From Mixia osmundae IAM 14324 (Eukaryota; Basidiomycota; Mixiomycetes; Mixiales; Mixiaceae), in the NCBI RefSeq assembly GCF_000708205.1, contig NW_014575558.1, forward strand, positions 248,001 through 312,000: a DNA stretch of 64,000 bases. Reading direction: 5' to 3'. Both the position numbers and the translations under genes were made by a program. The notes beneath the pieces were generated by a model. It worked only from the letters and a program-made list of their open reading frames with translations. It made no database searches and was not told the DNA's origin. Below are positions 21,968 to 30,903 of the stretch, piece after piece; position 1 is the stretch's first letter, and each line of letters opens with the position of its first letter.

Positions 21968-23318
21968 ATGCTGACCCTTGCCTGGCTCGTGCCGCTCTTC
22001 TGTCATGTCTTTGCGTACGAACGCCAGGATTACACCGTCCAGGCGCGCACAGAAGCGGGCTGCGCGCCAAGAGGTACCGGCCGCACCGTCGAGATCGCGC
22101 CATACCTGTACAGCTTCAGAGTGACATTGGATCGCTTCTCTGATGATCAGCAATGGCGGGCAGAAGTCGGTCACTCGATATAGTGTACCCTCGTTCTGAT
22201 GGCGTAGCGAGCAGTACTTGGCCGGTTCTATTTCAGTCGAGACAGAGCTCGCAATGTCTACAGGCTCGGGCATGCTTCAAGCTTCCGTCTGACGGATGTT
22301 GACGCTCTCCATTCGCAGGCGTTATCGTCAGACTTGTCTCGGACACGCCAATCTCATTGGATTCAATCGCTTGGCGTGCGTGCTGTTCGGCCGAGTATAC
22401 CATGCACCTGTTCACCGATACCGAGCTACACCTGATGACGAGGATGGAAGAGCACACCACACTCTACTGCGGAGCTCACTCCAAATCGGGAGCCAAGCGT
22501 GATTGCAACCTCGACAGCCTAGGCAATCCGCCAGGTGATGCTGCATCACAAGGGTGACACTTGCCGTCATTGATCGCGCTAGCAGAGGAAACACGATGTC
22601 CGACGGTCTCAAGACTGCTTGCGTACTACGATCGAACTGCTCAATCGTACTATACGACCATCACAGCCGGCTTCTTCAATAATTGCCCAGCATCCACGGC
22701 TCCCGGTATCTTTTCCATCTTGTTGCTTGCCTCTCCAAACGCACAGCTCGCATTCGAGCTCGAGGTACTCCCGCCGATTTACGACTCGACCGATTGGACC
22801 GTCATCGCGGTGAGTGTACAGTCACTCTCTGCGGAAAAGTCCTGATGTTGCTGTTGCGAACCAGTCTGGGCCTCCCGGCGTCAAATCGATCATTACTCAC
22901 GATCGTCTATCTAGCGTACAGCCTGCTGTCACCGTCTCACTCAAGATCGACTTCAACGAAAGACAGCAGCACTATGCAGATTGGATCGAATGGCGCGTAC
23001 GAACTGATTCATACCTGCCGTTGCTCACGCGTGCGCAGTTGTCAAGCTTGGCTCACCTTCAGTGCCGAGATCGATGTGCTCGAGCAGAAGATGACAATCA
23101 TACCAGATAGTCAGAAGCTCGAGGTCTACTGTGCAACGACGAGCGAGCGTGATCCGATGAGTGGCAGCTCGTCCAAATGTTCGCCGGCTGCGCTGGGTCA
23201 TCCCAAGGGTGAGCCCAAACTCAGACGGTGATCAAACAGCTCATGCATCTCCCCTTTAGCCGTCACACAATGTGTTGGCTCGATCAACCTTGGCGCATCG
23301 TCGCTCAAAACCATGTAG
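21968..23318 (+). CDS. Family-I secreted repeat protein (member c), two modules, 354 aa
   Basis: Exons 21968-22165, 22208-22286, 22319-22534, 22586-22809, 22865-22983, 23039-23208 and 23260-23318 keep frame and give 354 residues. After a signal peptide (MLTLAWLVPLFCHVFA) come two tandem copies of the family module. Copy 1 shows DYTVQ, AGC, WRAE, VIVRLVSD, ACCSAEY and LYCGAHSKSGAKRDC. Copy 2 shows SYYTTIT, FFNNC, STDWTVIA, VTVSLKIDF, a C-C pair, FSAEIDV, VYCATTSE and LGHPKAVTQC. The fifth intron would begin GA instead of GT; members a and d have GT at the same place. The second intron is only 32 nt. The promoter region is mostly transposon sequence. Function unknown. Confidence 0.6.
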
Positions 23319-23397
23319 CGCTCGATCTGATGCATCATCCCGTTTGATGACACGCATCCTCGGCCTCTTGCGTTTCGTCCCACTCTGACCTCACAAG

Positions 23398-24841
23398 ATG
23401 CGCTCGATCAATCTTCTCGCTTTCTATCTCTTTGCCGGCCGTTACGCTGCTTCTATTCTGCCTCAAGAATACCAGATTGACCTGTGGATCCATGTAAGCC
23501 CGCCCCGATTGTTATCGGCTCAGCTTGACGTGCTCGTAGGGCTTTTGCGACCCCACACAAGAGTCTCTACAGCTTAGCGTCTTCTGTCCCCAATGTGCCC
23601 TACGCTTCACGGCCGTTCCTCCCATGTCAGAATCAGCGACTTGGACCATACAGGCACGACGTCCGCCAACACTGCAGGCTCTCCGGTGCTGATAGCGCAA
23701 GCAGACCCAAACCGGCTTCAGAGGCTCGACAGAGGTGAGAGACATCACAGACGAGGGTCTAACCCTTATCGCGCGCTTCACGATCGACGTCCTACCGAAC
23801 GGGCCCTCCCAGGTCAATTGGGCGGCATGGTCAGCCGCGCTGCCTCTTATCAGCAGACTCACTCCTGACTGACTTCTGTTTCAGTTGCTCTGGCGAAGTT
23901 GCTCTCACTTATCGGGTCGACCTGACAGACCAGACAGCTACACTCGTAGGCGATGGTCAGCTGTTCATGTACTGTGCCTCGCACACCAAATCGCACGCCA
24001 AGCCTGCATGTGATCTCGACGCACTGGGCAACGCCAAGCAGATCACGCTCTGCTCCGACAACCGTTCGGTCAAGGTCATCGTTCCCCGGAGAACGTACGC
24101 ATTCGCAGACCGGTTCGATGTCAAAGGTCTGCTGACCACTCTCTCGTGCGTCGTCAACGCGACTGATCACGCGGCGCAGTTTCACTCGTCGCATCGTGTG
24201 ACTTACCGATCCACCAGCGATGGGAGATTGGACCGACCGTTGACCTGTTCGCACCTCTCGATGCGCCGCTCCATTTCGCGATCATCAACATACCGAGCTC
24301 GGCCTCTACAAGCGCGCATGACGAAAAGCTGGACTGGATTCCTACACTTGTACGCGAGCTTTTAATCGCAGCAAGCGCCATCCTGACTGAGTCTACAGGG
24401 TCGCGCACCGCAACGGGTCGAGATGAAGGTGATACTGCTGCGGCCAGGCTTGACGTTTGCTGAAGTCAGAAGTAGGTCTTACATTCACTCGATCCCGATG
24501 CTCTTCGTGTCGAAGTCATGGTGGAGATTCCATACAGACCGGATATGGACATGCTGCAGATGTGGCAACAGTGCTGCGTCGCCAGCCTGAACATGGTCCT
24601 TTCGATGGACGTGATGACGAGTGAGTCCGCGCACCATGCTCAGATCAGTCATTGATCAATGATCGGAATAGAGCTCTTGATATTCGAAGAAACTGACACC
24701 TACTTGCGCTGTCTTCGTCCAGAGGAAGCTCGACTGCGAGGCTGCTCCCTGGCTCAGATCGGCTACCCGCCCCCGATGACAACATGCCGTGGCACCTACA
24801 GGACTGATGATGCGTACAGAATGGTCTCTATTGATGTCTGA
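23398..24841 (+). CDS. Family-I secreted repeat protein (member d), two modules, 364 aa
   Basis: This is the best-resolved member. Exons are 23398-23493, 23540-23653, 23705-23829, 23885-24126, 24180-24349, 24399-24471, 24516-24620 and 24672-24841, 364 residues, all junctions in phase. A signal peptide (MRSINLLAFYLFAGRYAAS) precedes two modules. Module 1 has YQIDLW, GFCD, GSTEV, LIARFTI, CCSGEV, MYCASHTKSHAKPAC and LGNAKQITLC. Module 2 has FDVKVSLVASCD, LDWIPTL, QQCCVASL, YLRCLRPEEARLRGC and PPMTTC. Intron 2 (23654-23704) needs a GC donor, but it leaves exon 2 at 114 nt, as in member a. The gene starts 79 bp after member c ends, so the two look like a tandem duplication. Function unknown; probably extracellular. 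Confidence 0.75.
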
Positions 24842-24898
24842 ACGATTCAGTTGCAGATGTAAGTAAGAATTTGCAATGGCCAGCAAGGACATCTGCAG

Positions 24899-26023
24899 CT
24901 ATGCGCGTAGAGCGAAGCCGATGCGGTCCTTCTCCGAATCGAATATAACGCTGTAATGGCTGAGCAGAGTGCTTCCAATGAGCGACGTCGTGGCTCCATC
25001 TCGAGCAGGCAAGATAATCGAATAATCGAGGCTCATGTCCAGCTCGTTGGGGATCTTGAGAGCTTCGGGCAAAGTCTGGGCTTCTCCAGACAGAGGCAGC
25101 AGGGTATCGCCAATAGTAAGATCGATGGTGGGAGGCAAAGCGCCTTTAGGGTACTGGAAGAAGTTATTGCTGGCATTGTAAGAGCCTCCAATCTCTTTGA
25201 TCTTCTCGTAATAGACAAGCAGAGGCGCACGAGCAAGGAAGGTCAGCTCTGTACCGGAATCGATCAAACTTGTAGCGTTCTCGTTGCGCTTTGCAGTCAC
25301 ACCCAGAGAGGGCATGTACACGTCACAGGCCCAGTACGAAACGCTTCCGATGTCTTTGCGAGGCATGTAGCCGACGGGACCCTTGCTCTTGCTGAGATCA
25401 GCACCGCCAAAATGGATGCTGGCAGGCTCGCGCAGGTTCAAGGTGACGATCTTTTCATCGATCACCTTGGCATTCTGCATCGACTCGACGGCCGTTGGGA
25501 TAGCATTGGAGTTGTTGCCGAGTGTCTGATCGAACATGGCTCTGTTGCCCAAGCCTAAGAGTCCGGGGGTACCTGGCTCTGTTGATTGGAAGAATTTGCT
25601 GACGAAAGCTGCGCCGAGATAGCCATCAAAGGTGATGTCCTTAGCAAAGCTGATTTGATCTCGTACAAGAAAGCCGCTGATACCGCTCGAATCGCCAAAG
25701 TTTTCACTGAAAGGGATCGAAGTATTTCTCGTCGTCTTTGTCTTGGTGTAACCATGCTCGACGCCAAAGAAGGTGATCGCACTGCCGCTGTCGACGGCGA
25801 GGTGAGTATGGAGGGCAGGTCTGCCCACGGCAAAGTCAATGATGTACGAGCCGAAAGAGTTCCTTTGGGTGTGCGTCGTGAAGCCAAGGTGAGCATTGCG
25901 CTTGGTGACCTTTTTAGCAAGCAGAGACGTGCTGTCCAGGCTGACCCGCTTCATGGGCAGCGTCATAGTCGCATTGCAGCTGTACAGAGCCAGCGCGAGG
26001 CTGACAAACGTCTTCAACAGCAT
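24899..26023 (-). CDS. Pepsin-like aspartic protease, secreted (tandem copy 1), 374 aa
   Basis: Single exon. A signal peptide (MLLKTFVSLALALYSCNA) is followed by a short propeptide ending in a KR site before NAHLGF, so Kex2-type activation is likely. Both catalytic aspartates of family A1 are present, as AVDSGSA near residue 85 and LIDSGTELTF near residue 245. The protein is a typical two-lobed protease of about 37 kDa without a visible GPI-anchor tail. The closest relatives in the window are the next two genes, 1475 and 2963 bp away. The ATG at 26023 is chosen over an earlier in-frame one (26080) because it starts the signal peptide. The secreted location fits digestion of external protein or a role with a host. 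Confidence 0.9.
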   Translation of the reverse strand: MLLKTFVSLALALYSCNATMTLPMKRVSLDSTSLLAKKVTKRNAHLGFTTHTQRNSFGSYIIDFAVGRPALHTHLAVDSGSAITFFGVEHGYTKTKTTRNTSIPFSENFGDSSGISGFLVRDQISFAKDITFDGYLGAAFVSKFFQSTEPGTPGLLGLGNRAMFDQTLGNNSNAIPTAVESMQNAKVIDEKIVTLNLREPASIHFGGADLSKSKGPVGYMPRKDIGSVSYWACDVYMPSLGVTAKRNENATSLIDSGTELTFLARAPLLVYYEKIKEIGGSYNASNNFFQYPKGALPPTIDLTIGDTLLPLSGEAQTLPEALKIPNELDMSLDYSIILPARDGATTSLIGSTLLSHYSVIFDSEKDRIGFALRA

Positions 26024-26373
26024 ATTTGCAGGTCTGTACAGTTCTTGATGGACGGACTTCCCTGAGCCGGACGACGGCACTGTGCTTATCGGTATGCATG
26101 TTCAGTCGCTTGCCGACTGGGATAATCAGTAGCCACGACGATCTGAATGCCGCAAAGTCGCAGCCGATGCATGACAACGGCAGATCGTGTTGCCATTGGG
26201 TGTCAGACTGATTGTTGTTCAGTCGTTGGTACGGCGTAACAAGTGGAAGATTTGGCGCGGAATGAGACCAAAGAGGCTTGTTTATCTCGACGTCATGCAG
26301 TGTTTCCCGTGCTGCACGCATAAAAGCGGATGCAATCGCTCAACAGACCCCGCTCGGATTTGACATATCGTCG
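26024..26373. repeat. Intergenic segment duplicated with the protease genes
   Basis: This 350-bp spacer matches the one at 27499-27861 in order and sequence at many places, for example CTTATCGGTA, GGCGTA(A/G)CAAG, GAGGCTTGTT and GTCATGCAGTG. The duplication unit therefore includes the promoter. It carries no separate gene. Confidence 0.7.
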
Positions 26374-27498
26374 CTATGCTCGAAGACTGAAGCCGATACG
26401 GTCGCGCTCGGAATCAAAGACGATGCTGTAATGGCTGAGGAGCGTGGCTCCAATAAGCGACGTCTCTGCACCATCTTGTGCGGGCAAGATGACCGAATAG
26501 TCCAGCGATGGATCTAGTCCGTTGGGCACTTTGAGGCGATCGGCCAAGAGTTGAGCTTTACCAGGCAGCGGCAGTAGCGTCTCGCCGATGGTGATGTCTA
26601 TAGCAGGAGGTATGGCTCCCTTTGGAAACTGGAAGAAGTCGGTGCTCGCGTTGTAGACACCGCCAATCTCTTTGATCTTTTCATAGTACACAAGCAGAGG
26701 CGCCCGAGCAAGGAAGGTCAGCTCAGTACCAGAATCGATCATGCTCGTAGCATTCTGGTTGCGCTTTGCTGTGACGCCGAGCGATGGCATATAGACGTCG
26801 CAAGCCCAGTACGAAGTAGGTCCAATATTTTTGCGAGGCATGTATGCGATCGGTCCCTTGCTCTTGCTCCAATCGGCAGTGCCAAAGTGAATGCTGGCAG
26901 GTTCACGCAGGTTGAGCGTGACGATCTTTTCCTCGATCAGCTTGGCGTGTTGCAAGCTCTCGGTAAAGGTTGGAATGGTGTTCGACTGATTGCTCAAGGT
27001 CTGATCGAACATAGCCCTGTTGCCCAAGGCCAAGACGCCGGACCTGCCTGGCTCGGCGGCGACGAAGAAGTCATTCTTAAAAGCTGCGCCGAGGTAAGCT
27101 TTGAATGGCACGCCATGTGACAGAGAGAAGCGGTCTTGTACAAGGAATCCTTTGACATCGCTCTGATCTCCAAAATTTTCATCAAAAGCGACCGAGGTAT
27201 TCTTTGTGGTCTTTGTATGACGATATCCATGCTCGATGCCCGTCAAAGTGAGAGCACTTCCGCTGTCAATCTGGAAGTTGACCGGATGGGCAGGATTGCC
27301 GATGCCGATCTCGACGAGCCATGCCGCATTGGTGGTCACCTTGACATGCGTCGTGAAGCCAAGGTGTGCATTACGTCGGGCCACCTTTGTAGCGATTGAA
27401 GACGTGCTGTCCAGACTGACTCGCTTCACAGGCAGCGTGATAGTCGCATTGCAACTGTAGAGAGCCAGCACGAAGCCAACGAGTGTCTTGAACAGCAT
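26374..27498 (-). CDS. Pepsin-like aspartic protease, secreted (tandem copy 2), 374 aa
   Basis: Intronless and the same length as copy 1. The signal peptide is MLFKTLVGFVLALYSCNA, the maturation site is RR before NAHLGF, and the active-site motifs are QIDSGSA and MIDSGTELTF. Between the catalytic aspartates the copy keeps the family blocks GYLG/AYLGAAF, LGNRAMFDQTL and VTLNLREPASIHFG. Differences from the other copies are spread through the N-terminal lobe and the propeptide, while the core is near-identical. All three genes should be active by their motifs. Confidence 0.9.
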   Translation of the reverse strand: MLFKTLVGFVLALYSCNATITLPVKRVSLDSTSSIATKVARRNAHLGFTTHVKVTTNAAWLVEIGIGNPAHPVNFQIDSGSALTLTGIEHGYRHTKTTKNTSVAFDENFGDQSDVKGFLVQDRFSLSHGVPFKAYLGAAFKNDFFVAAEPGRSGVLALGNRAMFDQTLSNQSNTIPTFTESLQHAKLIEEKIVTLNLREPASIHFGTADWSKSKGPIAYMPRKNIGPTSYWACDVYMPSLGVTAKRNQNATSMIDSGTELTFLARAPLLVYYEKIKEIGGVYNASTDFFQFPKGAIPPAIDITIGETLLPLPGKAQLLADRLKVPNGLDPSLDYSVILPAQDGAETSLIGATLLSHYSIVFDSERDRIGFSLRA

Positions 27499-27861
27499 CT
27501 TTGCAGATCTACACGATGGTTGGGTCGCCCTTCCTGATCCGAGCGACGGAAGAGCCCTTATCGGTAGGCGTGTTCTGTCGCTCGTCGACTGTGATGAGCA
27601 GTAGCGACGACGCTTGTGGTTTCGGCAAGTCGTGGGCAGCTCATAGCAACGGCCACAGGCCACCACCCAGACGATAAGCAATCGTCATGACAGACTGGGT
27701 ATCGTCAAGTCGCAAGTGCGGCGTAGCAAGCGGAAGACCTGCCGCGGTATCAGACGGAAGAGGCTTGTTGATCCCGAAGTCATGCAGTGAGCCCTGTGAT
27801 ACGCGCGGCCACGTAATGCAATGGCTCAACAGACACATCGCCCGAATCTGACGCGTTGACG
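27499..27861. repeat. Intergenic segment duplicated with the protease genes (second copy)
   Basis: Counterpart of 26024-26373, diverged and with small insertions. It presumably holds the promoter of protease copy 2 and the 3' end of copy 3. No gene is seen. Confidence 0.65.
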
Positions 27862-28983
27862 CTATGCTCGAAGACTGAAGCCAATGCGGTCCTTCTCCGA
27901 GTCAAACACAATGGTGTAGTGACTGAGAAGGGTAGCTCCAACGAGCGAACTCTCTGCACCCTCTTGCGCGGGCAAGATGATAGAGTAGTCCAAGTTTGGA
28001 TCAAGTCCATTGGCAGCTTTGAGACGATCGGGCAGGATTTGAGCTTTGCCGGGCAGCGAGAGCAGGGTCTTGCCGATGGTGATGTCGATTGCAGGTGGCA
28101 CGACTCCCTTTGGGAATTGGAAGAAGTCGGTGCTTGCGTTGTAGACACCTCCAATTTCTGTGATCTTCTCGAAGTAGATGAGCAGAGGCGCACGAGCAAG
28201 GAAGGTCAACTCTGTGCCGGAATCGATGAGGCACGTAGCGTTCTGGCTGCGCTTCTCCGTGACACCGAGCGATGGCATGTAGACGTCACAGGCCCAGTAC
28301 GAGGTGGGTCCGATATTCTTGCGAGGCATGTATGCGATCGGTCCCTTGCTCTCGCTGAGATCGGCAGTACCGAAATGAATGCTGGCAGGTTCACGTAGGT
28401 TGAGCGTGACGATCTTTTCCTCGATCAGCTTGGCCTCCTGCAAAGCCTCTGTAAAGGTGGGAATCGCATTTGACTTGTTGTTCAGGGTCTGATCGAACAT
28501 GGCTCTGTTACCCAGAGCCAGAACGCCGGCCGTGCCTGGCTCGGCGGCTGCAAAGAAGTCATTCTGGAAAGCTGCGCCGAGGTAACCATCGACAGTCACG
28601 CTGCTAGATAGAGACAAGCGATCCTGTACGAGGAAGCCCTTGACATCGCTCTGATCGCCAAAGCCTTCATCAAAGGTGATCGAGGTATTCTTTGTGGTTA
28701 CCGTGTGACGATAGCCGTGCTCGACGCCTGTCAAGGTGAGAGCGCTTCCGCTGTCGATCTGGAACTCGACCGGATAAGCAGGTTCGCCAATGTTGATCTC
28801 AACGCGCCATGCTCCATCGTCGGTCACCTTGATGGGCGTCGTGAAGCCGAGCAGAGCGTTGCGCTTGGCGACTGTGCTGCTGAAGCTTGAAGCGCTTGAT
28901 CCGCCGCGCTTGAGAGGCAGCGTGATGGCCGCACCAGATCCGGTACATGCAAGCGCAAAGCTGACGAATGCTTTGAAGAGCAT
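27862..28983 (-). CDS. Pepsin-like aspartic protease, secreted (tandem copy 3), 373 aa
   Basis: Intronless. Signal peptide MLFKAFVSFALACTGSGA, serine-rich propeptide with a KR site before NALLGF, and active sites QIDSGSA and LIDSGTELTF. It is the outermost of the three head-to-tail copies and the only one with an obvious TATA box (29021-29028, 38 bp upstream). Its N-terminal region matches copy 2 better than copy 1 (VEINIGEPAYPV against VEIGIGNPAHPV), so copies 2 and 3 probably separated last. Confidence 0.9.
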   Translation of the reverse strand: MLFKAFVSFALACTGSGAAITLPLKRGGSSASSFSSTVAKRNALLGFTTPIKVTDDGAWRVEINIGEPAYPVEFQIDSGSALTLTGVEHGYRHTVTTKNTSITFDEGFGDQSDVKGFLVQDRLSLSSSVTVDGYLGAAFQNDFFAAAEPGTAGVLALGNRAMFDQTLNNKSNAIPTFTEALQEAKLIEEKIVTLNLREPASIHFGTADLSESKGPIAYMPRKNIGPTSYWACDVYMPSLGVTEKRSQNATCLIDSGTELTFLARAPLLIYFEKITEIGGVYNASTDFFQFPKGVVPPAIDITIGKTLLSLPGKAQILPDRLKAANGLDPNLDYSIILPAQEGAESSLVGATLLSHYTIVFDSEKDRIGFSLRA

Positions 28984-29020
28984 GTTGACGAGTCGCTAGG
29001 TCTTGTCAAGGAAAGCCACC

Positions 29021-29028
29021 TATATATA
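29021..29028 (-). promoter_or_regulatory. TATA box of protease copy 3
   Basis: TATATATA lies 38 bp before the start codon at 28983, at a usual distance for a short leader. Confidence 0.5.
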
Positions 29029-29274
29029 CGTATGTCCGACAAAGGGTCCTGCTTATCGGTCGATTCGTTCGACGCCTGCTCGACATGGTTGATGAGGTCG
29101 GATAAAGCGTCCGTGAAACGCTGAGGAAGGCATGACAATGGATAAGAAAGGTTTCGCTCGTGCGGGTCCTCGCAGGAAATCGCAACGCTCGCGGCAACGC
29201 GTCGGAACGATTGCAAAACCGACGATACCGACGACCGGGTGTGGCCTGGCAGGATGCCGCACATGCGGCGATTC

Positions 29275-30492
29275 ATGTCGAGCGAGCCCTACACGGTCCC
29301 GCCGAGCCGTATGGCAGAGATCGGCGCAGCAATGGACTATTACGTGCGCAATAGCTCACCCGAAGTCGAGAAAGAATGGCGAGGTGGGCATCCAGTGGCC
29401 AGGCTGTATTGCTACTCAGACAGTCGCCCACAGTGATCGAATCGAAGCCCGGCCTGCAGACTTTTCAGCGGACCGATCCAGCGGACCCGTATGGGTTGCC
29501 TATGCTTCGACATATCTGTACAATCGAAAACACAACCACCGAAGCGGTCAGCTTGCTCGTGACACTACCAGGTCAGGACCGCAGCTGCTCGAGAGAGCCA
29601 CGTCGCTCAAAGCGTACATGGTCTGATGACAGACACACGGCAGCTTTGCTTTCCTCGCGAGCTCTACAGTCACGCGATCACAAGGCACGTATCTCGCCAT
29701 CTTGGCGCTATGCCAGCTGATCGGAGAGGACGACAGGCTGTCGCAGTCGGCCTACACCTTCTACCTGCGTCTAGCTGGCTTCGGCTGGCTCGTACAAGCC
29801 CGTGATGTCTGCGGACTCACTTGCATCTACAGGCAATCCACCGAGAACGCGATCACGAGGATTGTGCAATGCTCGGCCAAGCTGCCGGAATGCCCACTCG
29901 ATCCAAACTACGTCCGAGCCACCGTCACTTCTGCTGTTTGGGAGCTCGAGCCTGTCAACGACGGCAAGGATGTCACAATCAGTTATTTCTTCAAGATCTC
30001 ACTCAACGGCAGCATGGCCATCAGCCTGAGCAAGTATGTCGTGCGAGAGCAGATCACCAACATGGGCATGCTGCGCGACTTTGTCAGGGACAGTGAGTCG
30101 CTTGCCGATGCCTTTGTGCGCTGGACTGATCAGGGCTCCCAGACGGTTGGGCGCCCTACGTCGTCCTGCTCGGCGAGACGAACGGGCCACAATCACGATT
30201 CGGCTATCTCAGCTTCAGCATGACGAATCCACACCGAGAGCTCATCTTCTCCATCGATCGCACCGTGCCAGACGATGTCATTCCCGTCAGATACGACAAA
30301 CGCATGTATCCGAACGGGGTCGAATGCCTCTTGAGCGGTACGGCAGCGGCACAAGCCAGCATAACAGACGATCGCGCCGGCAGCATTCACATCACCCTCT
30401 CGCACTCTGCCCGCAATCAGCAGCTCGAGGTCCTCGTACACGCCAAACCTCCGCCCACGCAATCTTCACTGCGTCATCTCCTTAATACCTGA
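29275..30492 (+). CDS. START-domain lipid-binding protein (N-terminal exons uncertain)
   Basis: From about 29390 onward the reading is clear. GLQTFQRTDPADPYGLPM, TIENTTTEAV, AYTFYLRLAGFGWLVQARDV, CPLDPNYVRATV, VTISYFFKISLNGS and MGMLRDFV follow the order of START (StAR-related lipid transfer) domains. These bind a sterol or phospholipid in a deep pocket. Introns at 29689-29726 (38 nt) and 30093-30133 join the frames. A further 100 residues of unrecognised C-terminal sequence (RYDKRMYPNGVECL and onward) end at 30492. The start is unclear: ATG 29275 opens a plausible MSSEPYTVPPSR exon, but its junction to the START part could not be fixed. No signal peptide is seen, so it is probably cytosolic or membrane-associated. 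Confidence 0.6.
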
Positions 30493-30903
30493 TCGCTGTC
30501 GCGCACTTCTGCGTCATCCAGCCGCCCATATGTTGTCTTGAGGTCGCTGTCTGTTGTTCTCTTATTGACACCCTCTATCGTGATCATAGACCGTCGTCGT
30601 CGTCGCGGGCCGCGTATTGCCGCCTGCCGCGTTGGCATTCGCGTCATCGTCGTTATCAAACTCGAGATTGACGCAACGCCGACGCAAGCTCCGAACCGGG
30701 TCCTCAGCGGTCCTCAGCCTTGCGGAGACTCCGGCACATCTCTCTTGCTGTCTGCAAAGCAGAACAGCAATACGTCCGAGCGCCGGCTGCGACAACACGG
30801 CAGCTTGCCTCGTAGAGCTGTCCCGCAGCGGAGACTGCTCCCAAGGCCGATAGTACCGACGTTCGGCCACAAGTGTGCGTACTAGCGTCAGACAGTGTCC
30901 AAC
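30493..30903. other. Intergenic, promoter of the phosphate carrier
   Basis: About 410 bp with a short GTC repeat (around 30593-30605) and no supported gene. It separates the START gene from the carrier gene on the same strand. Confidence 0.5.
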
